NCBI GenBank assembly: GCA_964059195.1
Contig: CAXKWD010000007.1
Location: 62,062,705 to 62,126,704, forward strand
Direction: 5' to 3'
Length of the DNA stretch: 64,000 nt
DNA from: Ectobius pallidus
Taxonomy: Eukaryota > Arthropoda > Insecta > Blattodea > Ectobiidae
Shown here in pieces: positions 23,121 to 34,041 of the stretch (positions are counted from its first letter, which is position 1; every line of letters starts with the position of its first letter). The position numbers and the translations under genes were made by a program. The notes beneath the pieces were generated by a model. It saw nothing but the letters and a program-made list of their open reading frames with translations. It made no database searches and was not told the DNA's origin.

Positions 23121-23505
23121 CATAGGCGTAGCCAGGCCGACCATATGGGGGGGGTTATAACATCCGCGGGGTCTGGCGAGTATGGAAGGAGAGGGTTGGT
23201 CCGGGGGCCCTCCCCCGGAAAATTTTAAAAATTAAGATGCAAAATAACGAGTTTTAAGCTTCCGGGGGTTCTCTCACGGAAAATTTTAAAAATTAAGATG
23301 CAAAATAACAAGTTTTAAGCTTCCGGGGGTCCTTCCCCGGAAAATTTTAAAAATTAAGACGCAAAATAACGAGTTTTAAGCTTCCCACGCTTTATACTTG
23401 TATTAAGCAATTTATGGGCAGACTTAAAAAAATTATACAATTTTCCATTTTTTATTCAATGGGGGGGGTTCAAACCCCCAAAACCCCCCCCTCGCTACGC
23501 CTATG
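23121..23505. mobile_element. Nested hAT-type MITE, copy 2
   Basis: Mirror of 11337-11721, with cataggcgtagc and gctacgcctatg ends and three ~60-bp internal units. Confidence 0.75.
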
Positions 23506-23758
23506 CCCCTACAACCACTGAATCATTGGTGTCTAATTTATGCATACTAAGTTTCCCTCTAAACCCCACAGGGCCCTAAATATAATTTTTTCAAAATTTC
23601 AACCCACTCCCACCTGCCCCAACCAGGAAAAATTGATTTTAGCCGGCTAAATTTGATTTTAGCCGGCTAAAATCATGATTTTAACCGGCTAAAATTGAAA
23701 AAAACCGCTGGTCAGGTCTTTCAATTTTAGCCGGCTTTTTTACAACCCTGATTCTACA

Positions 23759-23826
23759 GCAGCACCAATAGTAACATAATTAGCTACACAGTTTTTGCAT
23801 ACTTGACAACTTAACATATTCCAGCA
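23759..23826 (-). repeat. copia 3' LTR, proximal part
   Basis: First 68 bp of the LTR on the minus strand, beginning TGCTGGAATATG right after the purine tract. It is separated from its distal part (17350-17538) by hAT copy 2. Confidence 0.75.
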
Positions 23827-23989
23827 CACTCCCTCAAGTACGGAAAAACTAATACAAAACATTTTAACATAATATAAATTAACATTTGCAACATATAGGT
23901 TACACTCCCTTAAAACATATATATATATATGAAATAAACAATTTGTTCAAATTTGATTTAAACTGACACATTGTTCTTTAGTTCACTCA

Positions 23990-25228
23990 AGACATAATTC
24001 GTCTCATTATTTTCTCAAACTTGACAGGCTGTAAAGGTTTGGTAAAAATGTCAGCCACATTTTCATTAGTTACACAATAGGCCTACTTGATTTTAAGCAT
24101 CCTTTCTTGAATTCATCTTTGATCAGGTGATATTTGACATCAATATATATACACTTTCTTGTAAGTTGATTGACTTCTATCATCTTGATACAGCTTGTGT
24201 TATCGATATGCAGAGTCACATCAATTTTCTCTAACAGTAGCTCTTCAAGTACAGATTTAGCATATTTCATTTGTTGACAACATAAAGCTGCAGCGATGTA
24301 CTCAGCTTCGGTAGAACTTTGTGCAACAATAGATTGTTTACGAGAGCACCAAATAATTCGGCCATTTGCATAGTATATTACATATCCAGCAGTGCTCTTG
24401 CACTCTTCTTTGTCCCCAGGATGATCGGAATCACAGTACACTTCTAGAGTATTTGTACTTCCCTTGTTTGTGTATTGGATCCCTTTTTCTGATGATCCTT
24501 TAAGATATCTCAGAGTTCTCTTGATATTGTTTACATCTTGTTTGGTAGGCTTCTTAGTATAACGGCTTTCATAATTGACAGCATAACAAATATCAGGCTG
24601 TGTTTTGCAGGACAGATACAAAAGTCTTCCCACTGCTTCTTGATATGGAAACTTTGTTTCTGAGTCTTTTGCTGCATCAGCAGAAACATCGGCGTGCTTG
24701 TAGGTTTTCCCATTCGCATATTATAGACATTTACAATATGTTCAGCATAACTAGCTTGATTTATGAATACTCCATCATTTGTCTGTTTGATATGTATGCC
24801 CAAATAGTTGTCGGGTTTACAGTTGAATGTGATGTGCAATTCTTTCTTCATTTTCATCATAAGTTCTTTCATTTGTAGTTGATCTTCTCCTATTACAATA
24901 CCATCATCTACATGAATTCCTATAAATAGTCTTTTACCATATATAGATTTAAATACACATTGATCAGTTTGTATAGGTTTCAGTCCTTCACACCTTAAAA
25001 AGTCTGTAAGTCTTTTAAACCATTGTTGAGGTGCTTGTTTTAATCCATAAATTGCCTTTTCAGTTTGCACACTTTACCAGGATGATCAAAGTCTTCAGCC
25101 AACCGCATGTATATTTCATCTTGTCGGTCACCATATAGAAATGCAGACTTTACATCAAAAGTCATAATTTTGAGATTCTTTTCAGCAGCAATAGCTAACA
25201 GCATTCTTAAAGAACTGGTCTGTATCAC
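23990..25228 (-). pseudogene. copia pol: reverse transcriptase and RNase H
   Basis: Open segments 25228-25040, 25070-24531 and 24633-24070 overlap in different frames and rebuild the copia RT-RNase H. Motifs: FDVKSAFLYGD, AIYGLKQAPQQWFKRL, the catalytic HVDD (normally YVDD), DICYAVNYESRYTKKP, YCDSDHPGD, GRIIWCSRKQ, QSSTEAEYIA. The last part, ENVADIFTKPL near 24050, lies after a frameshift. Each frameshift inactivates the copy. RT and RNase H would make the element's cDNA in cytoplasmic particles. Confidence 0.85.
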
Positions 25229-25483
25229 TGAACTATAAGTGTCTTTATATTCAAGATCTTCTATCTGTTGGCAGCCTCTTGCTACCAGTCTAGCTCTATA
25301 ATGGCCATCATCTTTGATTTTAAATATCCAACGGCTTGTAACTATTTCTTTTCCTTGAATACAATCCTTGTCGACTAGTTCCCATGTTTGGTTCCTATTT
25401 AAGCAATCTCTTTCTTCCTTTCTCGTTACTCCTCATACAATCTTCATAAGTTAGTGTAGAATCTTCAGAAAGTAGCACATAAT

Positions 25484-26086
25484 CTAACTGGTAATCTTCA
25501 TATTTCTTTGGTAACTTAATTGCCTATTCCTTTGTGGTCTTTGGATTTGTTGAACGTTTGAGTTCACATTTTCCTCTGATGGTAATTCACATTCTAAATT
25601 ATGATTATCTTCACTTGATACTGTCTCTAAATTGTCACTCAAATTTTCTTGTTCTTCGTTTGGCTCCAATTTTTCATCATCAATATCACTGTAGTTTTCA
25701 ATAGTAACAGTTTTGTTTAACACATTTTCCTTATCAGGTAGTCTAAAGAATTTAACATCTCTTGAAGTATATACTGTTTGGTTTTCTTTATCCCAAATTG
25801 TATACCCATTTTTTGCATAACCTACAAATATTCCCCTTTTAGCTCTATGGTTTAATTTCTTGAGGTTACCAAGAATTTTTGTATAGACCAAAGATCCATA
25901 AATTTGCAGTCGAGATAGATCAGGTTTTTCGTGAAACCACTTTTCAGCAGGAGTTGTATCAATTGTTACAGTAGGACTTCTATTTTGTAGATATGCAGCT
26001 GTTTCAATAGCTGTTCCCCACATTTCGTTCGGTAGGTTGGAGTCATACAGTAAGGCTCTCATTTTATTAGAAAGTGTTAAATTCAT
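25484..26086 (-). pseudogene. copia integrase C-terminal region
   Basis: Reads MRALLYDSNLPNEMWGTAI, AAYLQNRSPT, then PDLSRLQIYGSLVYTKI and KRGIFVGYAKNGYTIWD. This is the end of the integrase core and the GKGY-like C-terminal domain, followed by an acidic linker to the RT. Frameshifts separate it from the catalytic core (26090-26450 is scrambled) and from the RT. Confidence 0.8.
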
Positions 26087-26453
26087 TCTTTCAGCTGTTC
26101 CATTTATCTGAGGTAAATGAGCAATGATATAAGTTGTATTCCCTTCTTTTTACACCAAGGTTTGAAGTTATTTGAATTATATTCACCACCATTATCTAGT
26201 CTGATCTTAGATACGTTTAAATTGTGATAATTTTCAGCTTCAACAGTAAATTCTTTGAGGTAATCTTCAGCTTCATCTTTAGTTTGTAGAAGATATATAT
26301 GAACAAAGTGTGTATTTAATCATCAACACATGTCATAAAATAGCTTTTTTTTCTTTCTTTTTTTCATCATCAAATGTTGGTGGAACAATTTTTCCACATA
26401 CATCTGTATGTATGATTTCCCTCTCTGTCTTGTAGAGTTGATTGGACTTCTAA

Positions 26454-26696
26454 TCAGTTTTTTGTTACTGCACAATGTTCACACAAATGGTCTGTTCCAC
26501 ATTCACTCAGGATTAATGGCACTCCCTCACACAGAACAGGAATTTTCTGTAGATTTTTAAAGCTGATATGTCCTAATCTACGGTGCCATTGCATGTAGTC
26601 TTCTTCAGTTTGTAGTAAATGAGTTTCTTGATATTGCTGTGCATTTAAGTCTACCACAAACAGTCCACATGATGTCATGGAGAGGAAATTACCCAA
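26454..26696 (-). pseudogene. copia gag-pre-integrase region
   Basis: Contains WHRRLGHISFKNLQKI and a downstream CEHC pair, the H-C-C zinc-binding pattern of the copia pre-integrase domain. It is the most upstream copia sequence present. The protein is cut at the junction with the LINE at 26697. Confidence 0.8.
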
Positions 26697-26758
26697 TTAG
26701 AGCCAAGATAATAATTGACAATCAACCAATACAACAAGTTTCAAACTTCACTTATCTT

Positions 26759-28422
26759 AATTTAATAAATTTCATATTTGCCGCAGAGGAAGGATTATTT
26801 TGAGTATAGTATTTATTTACCTCCTTATTCCCACTGATAGTAAAATAAACATACAACACACTGTGACGTTGATATTTGTGTATAGAACACTAAAAAGATC
26901 ATTAAAAATATATGTACAGATTAAAAAATTAATCACAAATTACACAGGTCCATGTAGTAAAAATACTAAAATGTGTATAAAATGAATTTCCCTATTGCCG
27001 GGAGTCTTTACACCATATATATGACGGTGATGTCAAAATCTTCAGTATTGTAGAGTGTTCTTTCTTGATTATTTGGAAAAATTGCTTGCAGAATCGGATG
27101 TCCAGTGTGTTGTAGTGTTGTTTAAAAATGAATATGCATTTCGGCGCAATAGTTACGCCATCCTCAGTTCCTATTAAAAATCAGAGTAAAAACTAATGTA
27201 AGAGGTAAACTAGTATTTATAAGTGTTTTTAAATTATGTATGGACTATTACTAACCTTATGTTGTGGAGCCGGAACTTGACTATGAAGTAACTGATAGTG
27301 GTGTAAGGTGCTGATATTTATGGAGGGTGGGTGTGTTCATAAGTGATTTGGAATAGTGGGTTGTAATCGATTTGGTCTTCGTTTAATATTATATCCTTGT
27401 GTTTATATATTTTGAGTTGTTCCAGAGTATTTGGTCTGTGTCCTTTGTTTTGTTTGTGTAAAATTTCCATTGTATTTTCAATATTGCTAAGTTGGTGTTT
27501 TTCTGTAATTAAGTGTTTGGCATAAGCTGATTTTTGTCTGTTGTTTTAAAATCTTGAGTGTGTTCCCGTTATCTGGTTTTGAATTTACGGCCTATTTGCC
27601 CTATGTAAACCTTGTTACAGCTAGTGCATTTTAATTTATATAGACAAAAATCAGCTTATGCCAAACACTTAATTACAGAAAAACACCAACTTAACAATAT
27701 TGAAAATACAATGGAAATTTTACAGAAACAAAACAAAGGACACAGACTAAATACTCTGGAACAACTCGAAATATATAAACACAAGGATATACTACCAAAC
27801 GAAGACCAAATCGATTACAACCCACTATTCCAAATCACTATGAACACACCCACCCTCCATAAATATCAGCACCTTACACCACAATCAGTTACTTCATAGT
27901 CAAGTTCCGGCTCCACAACATAAGGTTAGTAATAGTCCATACATAATTTAAAAACACTTATAAATACTAGTTTACCTCTTGCATTAGTTTTTACTCTGAT
28001 TTTTAATAGGAACTGAGGATGGCGTAACTATTGTGCTGAAATGCATATTCATTTTTAAACAACACTACAACACACTGGACATTCGATTCTGCAAGAAATT
28101 TTACCAAATAATCAAGAAAGAACACTCTACAATACTGAAGATTTTGACATCACCTTTCATATATATGGTGTAAAGACTCCCGGCAATAGGGAAATTCATT
28201 TTATACACATTTTAGTATTTTTACTACATGGACCTGTGTAATTTGTGATTAATTTTTTAATCTGTACATATATTTTTAATGATCTTTTTAGTGTTCTATA
28301 CATAAATATCAACGTCACAGTGTGTTGTATGTTTATTTTAATATCAGAGGGAATAAGGAGGTAAATAAATACTACTCAAAATAATCCTCCATCTGCGGCA
28401 AATATGAAATTTATTAATTCAC
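26759..28422. repeat. Inverted pseudo-LTRs of the Penelope element
   Basis: 26760-27540 and 27642-28422 are inverted repeats of about 780 bp with few differences. They are separated by 101 bp that encodes, on the minus strand, part of the GIY-YIG domain (CTSCNKVYIGQIGRK). Both arms run into the start of the body ORF (aaatttattaa). Confidence 0.85.
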
Positions 28423-30454
28423 ATACAGCCAACCATGCTAAAATAATCAACAAATATACTAACGTTAAGAGGAAACTTCTAAAAATTCTAGCGAACATAA
28501 AATTAAACAAAACATGTAGGGAACTACAACTTACTCCCAAATATATCAACATACGTTCGAAATCTTCAAATGAAACAGCAAAAAGAACAGTTACAAAGGC
28601 TAAAAAACTCTGGCTATCCAACGAAATAAAATTTCTACACAAGAAAAGAAATTTTCTAAATATTCAAGCATATAAATTACACCTAGAAGCTACTTCCTAC
28701 TTCAAACACGAATGGGTCAATATCAATAATGACATACAACTTAAATTGGAAAAAGAAATTGAAAATAAATATAACACCATAAACAAGAAAATTGAAAAAC
28801 TAAAACAAGAGAAAGAAGGTAGACAAGAACCTACACAGAATAACACGAAAACCAACCTAGAGTGCTAGAGTGCTCAACCTTTCCGATATAGGACTAAGTA
28901 AAGAGGAAATGAATGTTCTACAATCAGGTCAAAAACATAATCTACCACATAAAAAAGAGCAACAAATCTTCAATAACATAGTTGACACTGAAACTGCCAT
29001 AACTGCAATCCCTCCTAACCTGCAAATGGAAGTTAGGAATAAAATTGCAAAAACTATAAAGGACATCTATTCCGAGGAACACAAACAACCACCAAATACT
29101 AAACATAACACACGAACTCTAAAAAAATCTGAACAAAAAACTTCAGGACAATAACATTATAAATACAAAAGCTGATAAGGGAAACACAATCGTCCTCCTT
29201 AATAAAAATGATTATGTTGAGAAAACAATGAACTTCATTAATGAAAACCACATTGTAGAAGTAAATACGGATCCAACAGAAAAATTTCAACGGGCCATAA
29301 AAAATACTGTAAAAATTTAGACCTCATTCTTAGTGAATCGGACATGAAATATAATATCAACATGAACCCTAAAGCCCCCACCCTCAAAGCACAAATAAAA
29401 ACTCATAAACAAGATAATCCTATTAGATCAGTAGTCAATTTCACTAGAGCACCAACTTACAAAATCTGAAAACTATTAGCCAAAATGCTTAAACAAAAAC
29501 TTAGTCTACACAATAAATTCAATGTAAAAAATTCAGTAGATCTAATCCACAACATTAGACATATCAATCTGGAAAAAAATGATATCCTCATTTCCTTGGA
29601 TATAAAAAATTTATATACCAATAGAAGATACTATCCGTATCATAGAAAAATCCCTAGCCCGTAAAAATGAAAACCCTACTAGTCATTGAGCAAATAACAA
29701 ACCTAACTTCGACAATTATAAAGCAAAACTATTTCAAATTCCACAACAAAATATTCATACAAAACAAAGGTATAGCTATGGGTTCCCCACTTTCAGGCAT
29801 CTTGGCAGAAGTTCCCCACTTTCAGGCATCTTGGCAGAAATCTTCTTACAGTACATTGAAGAGAAACATATAGCAAATATACTAACTAAATACAACATAA
29901 AAGTTTACAGAAGATTTGTTGATGACATTCTTATCATATGTAAGAACAATAATATAGAAAAAATTCTTGAAGAATTCAACAAACTAAACACACACTTGAC
30001 CTTTACATCAGAAAAAGAGGAAAACAACACTTTGAACTACCTTGACATCAACATAACTAGAAACAATAACAAGCTTAACTTCAATATCTACAGAAAGCCA
30101 ACTTTCACAAACACTGTAATTAATAATAATTCTAATCACCCTTTCACACAAAAAATGGCAGCGTTTAACAGCATGATTTACAGACTTCTCAATATCCCAA
30201 TGAAAAAACAACATTATAACGAAGAACTAAACACAATAATACAGATTGCAACCAATAACGGTTATAAGAAGAATACTATCATCAAATTGCTTAAAAAACA
30301 AAAAAAGAACTTATACAACAAAAAACACAATAATACTACGTTATCCCCCATAAAACAAGGAAAGAACGCCAGTAAAAAATTTGTAACTTTCAATTATACA
30401 GATAAACGGGTACATAGAATAACAAAGCATTTAGCCTACAACAGAATAATCTAA
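28404..30454 (+). pseudogene. Penelope reverse transcriptase, frameshifted
   Basis: ATG at 28404 opens a lysine-rich N-terminal region (to 28868). Further segments follow: KADKGNTIVLLNKNDYVEK near 29170, RSVVNFTRAPTYK near 29440, SLDIKNLYTN near 29600, IAMGSPLSGILAE near 29775, RFVDDILII at 29910-29936 with the catalytic DD, and LNYLDINI near 30040. The RT is of the Penelope type, related to telomerase. Stops and frameshifts occur at about 28868, 29154, 29320, 29470 and 29620. A ~31-bp tandem duplication (ttccccactttcaggcatct...) at about 29785-29846 repeats the SPLSGILAE codons. Confidence 0.85.
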
Positions 30455-30710
30455 AAGTAGCATTCAAAACTAACAATAGACTAAAAAATATTTTACATAG
30501 TACGGACAATAATAACGCCACCAACGAAAAGTTTAATGAGAATGGCATATATAAATTAAAATGCACTAGCTGTAACAAGGTTTACATAGGGCAAACAGGC
30601 CGTAAATTCAAAACCAGATACCGGGAACACACTCAAGATTTTAAAAACAACAGACAAAAATCAGCTTCTGCCAAACACAGAAAAACACCAACTTATCAAT
30701 GTTGAAAATA
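30455..30710 (+). pseudogene. Penelope GIY-YIG endonuclease
   Basis: After a stop at 30454 the reading continues as GIYKLKCTSCNKVYIGQTGR, then KFKTRYREHTQDFK: the GIY-YIG nuclease of Penelope elements, with Y..YIGxTxR and RxxEH residues. It nicks the target for reverse transcription. The C-terminal segment (HRKTPTYQC) is frameshifted relative to the copy at 27642-27899. Confidence 0.8.
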
Positions 30711-30950
30711 CAATGGAAATTTTACACAAACAAAACAAAGGACACAGACTAAATACTCTGGAACAACTCGAAATATATAAACACAAGGATATAATACTAA
30801 ACGAAGACCAAATCGATTTCAACCCACTATTCCAAATCACTTATGAACACACCCACCCTCCATAAATATCAGCACCTTACACCACTATCAGTTAAGTTAC
30901 TTCATAGTCAAGTTCCGGCTCCACAACATAAGGTTAGTAATAGTCCATAC

Positions 30951-32871
30951 CAGTGGCGTAGCTTGACATTGGGTTCTGGGTAAACTGGATTTTAAAATAT
31001 GAATTTATACCTGTTCAAATGATACACGAATTCCCAGTGTTTAAAATAATAAAATAATGTTAATATAATGCACATGGATTCAATTTCGTATATACCTATG
31101 TAAGTATATTATTATTACTACTACTACTATTGCTAGTTGGCTAGTAGTAGTATTAGTATTAGTACCACAATCTTTATTGATTTTTATCGAATTTTAGTGG
31201 ATTTTAAACTAAACTAAGTTACATAGATTTAAAAAAATAAAGTATAAGATTCAATTTTAGAAAAACGCCTGAGCCAAGCTTTGAAGTTGGTTTTTACCCT
31301 TTAGTTCATACGATAGAGTCGAAAACGGTGTTATCCATACCTATTATATTAAAACGTGCTACACGGAAATAATCACAATTTTAAGATAAACTAACTCTGC
31401 ACTCAGTCCAGTGACTGAGGAATGTAATGTTTATGTTACCGTACCCTTCCCTTTATTCAATCTATTGTCCGGCTTCATACTCTAGCGCTCTTCAAGAAAG
31501 CAGGTATCTGAAGAGACTACTTATGGCATCATTTCTTTCCTTCTTTCAATATTACTTAACTTTACATAATATTATCTCTACACAGTCAATTATTTAACAA
31601 GGTTATAAAGTCATGCGAGAGTTGTCAGGTATGGAATAAGCCCCGAGAAAACAGTAATTTCTATGCTTAACTTAGAGAAAGTTGTGCGAGTGTTCTAAGA
31701 GGTGAAATAAGTGGCGAGAAAATAGTAATTTCAGTGCTTAAGTTAGACAAAATTACGTGACTATTCTAATAGCTGAAATAAGTCGCGAGAAAATAGTTAC
31801 CGGCACTTTGTTGCTTAAGATACAGATCGTTGTGTGAGTTCCCCAAGAGGAAGAATAAGACGAAAGAAAATGGCAAATAAATTATTAGGGTAAAGCAAGT
31901 CGTGTGAGAGCTCCCTGAGATGGAATAAGACATGAGAAAATAGTAATTTCAATGCTTCTGTTAGAGAAAGTGTGTGAGTCTTTAAAGAGCTGGAATAAGA
32001 CTAGAGAAAATAGGAAAAAAATAATTAGGAAAGAGTAAGTCGTGTGAGAGCTCCCTGAGATGGAAGAAGACGCGAGAAAATAGTTATTTTAATTCTTATG
32101 GCACAAAACGTTCTGTGAGTTTTCAAGAGGTAGAATAAGGCTAGAGAAAATAGCAACAATTTTATTAAGGTAGGAAAAGTCGCGTGAGAAATCCCAGAGA
32201 TGGAGCGAGAAAACTGTAATTTTAACGTTTAAGGTAGAGAACATTGTGTTGTGTTTTCTAAGAGCTGGAATCAGACGAGAGAAAATGGTAACAATTTTAT
32301 TAAGGTAGAGAAAGTCGCGTGATTATTTCAAGAGCGGCAGAACACATGCTGGGGGTTGTGAAAGCCTTTTCGTGAATTTAACATTCAAATTTGGCGGCAT
32401 GATGCAGGAGGTGACGTCACAGCTGCAGAAGCAACTCTTCGCCATTTTCGAAGAGACTAGCGTTCTCAAAATCCTCTTCAGTTTCTTTGGTGGTGACTTT
32501 ATGCCGCTCTTGCGAAACAAATTGGCCTGTCTTCACAACGAGTAAGTTAACGTTTAGTGGGAGAAGTCATATAACTCGCACTTGATGAAACTGGACTGGC
32601 TTGAAGCATCGCTAGTCTCAGCTCGCTTGTCTTTACTGCCGCATCATGAGATTTCCAGGCTGCCTAAGCACGCGGCACCACAAATTTACGCTTTATGCGT
32701 TGTGATTGGGGAATGCAACGGCGAAAAATGTTTTGGTGTCACGGCTAATGAGTTTATAATGATTAATGGCTTGGTTGTTGCTGCCTTTATTTATTTGTTT
32801 ATAAATCCACTATTTCCTTATATTATTTAGGTAGACTCAGTCTCAAAGTCTACCCTTACGCTACGCCACTG
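30951..32871. mobile_element. Nonautonomous hAT-type element, TSD gtccatac
   Basis: Ends cagtggcgtagc / gctacgccactg, flanked by gtccatac at 30943-30950 and 32872-32879. The 1921-bp interior lacks a transposase. From about 31610 to 32330 it has roughly 75-80-bp tandem units ('aagagctggaataagacgagagaaaatagtaattt...gagaaagtcgtgtgag'). It interrupts the Penelope 3' region. Confidence 0.85.
31610..32330. repeat. Degenerate ~75-80-bp tandem repeat
   Basis: About nine diverged units, each with 'ggaataag.c.cgagaaaatag' and 'gagaaagt.gtgtgag'. No coding potential. Confidence 0.7.
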
Positions 32872-34041
32872 GTCCATACATAATTTAAAAACACTTATAA
32901 ATACTAGTTTACCTCTTACGTTAGTTTTTACTCTGATTTTTAATAGGAACTGAGGATGGCGGAACTATTGCGCCGAAATGCATATTCATTTTTAAACAAC
33001 ACTACAACACACTGGACATCCGATTCTGTAAGAAATTTTACCAAATAATCAAGAAAGAACACTACAATACTGAAGATTTTGACATCACCATCATATATAT
33101 GGTGTAAGGACTCCCGGCAATAGGAAAATTCATTTTATACACATTTTAGTATTTTTACTACATGGACCTGTGTAATTTGTGATTAATTTTTTAATCTGTA
33201 CATATACTTTTAATTATCTTTTTGGTATTCTATACATAAATATCAACGTCACAGTGTGTTGTATGTTTATTTTAATATCAGAAGGAATAAGGAGGTAAAT
33301 AAATACTACTCAAAATTCACTTATCTTTGTTGTGATTTGTCATTTAACGACAATGACGAAGTGAAGAAAAAGCTTCACACAGTTTCAATATATGTGTGGA
33401 ACAATTCGGCGAACATTGAAGGGTAAGGTGAGAGAAGAGACTCAACTGAAATGTTATACGACTATGGCTGTGCCAACATTGTTGTATGGAGTGAGACGTG
33501 GGTAAACAAAACAAAGTACTGAAGCAAAATACAATCATCTGAAATGTGGAACCTAAGATAAGTGAATGGATACTTCCTAAAAGACAAAAAACAAAACATG
33601 AAGAGATAAGGCAGCAATTAAATATATTTGCATTGAATGACAGAATTTCCCAAAATAAGAGAATTTGGGAAAACCACATTCTTAGAATAGAAAACAATAG
33701 AAATCGGAAGCTTGCCCTTAGATATCATCCTATTGGAAGGAGAGATGTTGGTTGACCTATGAAGAGATGGCAGAAAAACTGAGGTCAGAACAGGGTAATA
33801 GCCTAATCCTTGGGAGAGGAAGCAAGTAAGTAAGTAAGTCAGTAAGTCAACAGCACCCATTGGTTGATTTGTTATGGATTGACCCATGGCCATGATGGAG
33901 AAAAAGTTTAATTTGGGTCCTCTAACAAAATGATACATGTGCAAACATATGGGCTCTGTAGCATGTCATCGACCGCAGAAAATTTCATACAGTAATAAAT
34001 TCTCTTCCGAAAATGCTTCAATGGCCGTCATTTTATGTTGA

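Larger units (their letters stand above)
17539..23750 (-). mobile_element. hAT composite, copy 2, inverted (TSD attctaca)
   Basis: The same 6.2-kb element as 11110-17301 in reverse orientation, from cagggttgttatg to tacaaccctg. It is flanked by a perfect 8-bp duplication attctaca (17531-17538, 23751-23758) that differs from the one at copy 1. The only differences I found between copies are length changes: 13 versus 14 bases in the LINE poly(A), one base in a T run near 22770, a ~20-bp extra unit near 23650, and 2 bp near 23720. It interrupts the copia LTR. Confidence 0.9.
17350..26696 (-). mobile_element. copia-type LTR retrotransposon, 5'-truncated
   Basis: The minus-strand pol runs from a gag-pre-integrase region (26696) to an RNase H end (about 23990). 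A purine tract (cttgagggagtg, about 23827-23838) and an LTR that begins TGCTGG follow. The LTR, 257 bp once copy 2 of the hAT composite is removed, occupies 23826-23759 and 17538-17350 and ends ...AACA, giving TG...CA ends. The 5' LTR, gag and protease are absent. The 5' end abuts a LINE at 26697. Confidence 0.85.
26759..33315 (+). mobile_element. Penelope-like element with inverted and direct terminal repeats
   Basis: Bounded by ttcacttatctt at 26747-26758 and 33316-33327. It starts with an inverted partial copy (26759-27640, minus strand), then a direct partial copy (27642-28403), the main body (28404-30700) and the 3' terminal region (30700-30942 plus 32880-33315, split by a hAT element). 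The repeated terminal region ends in 'aggaggtaaataaatactact'. Partial tandem and inverted 'pseudo-LTR' arrangements are typical of Penelope elements. Confidence 0.85.
26697..33825 (+). mobile_element. LINE split by the Penelope-like element
   Basis: 26697-26758 reads AKIIIDNQPIQQVSNFTYL. 33316-33825 resumes with the same FTYL and continues through LYDYGCANIVVWSETWV-like and RNRKLALRYHPIGRRDVG segments. This is the C-terminal part of a common insect LINE. Many stops and frameshifts are present. A 12-bp duplication (ttcacttatctt) flanks the inserted Penelope element. Confidence 0.75.

Noticed and set aside
11110..23750. Treating the 12.6-kb palindrome as one foldback element or a simple assembly duplication
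   Set aside because: The arms have different, independently matched 8-bp duplications and different host sequences, which neither model predicts.
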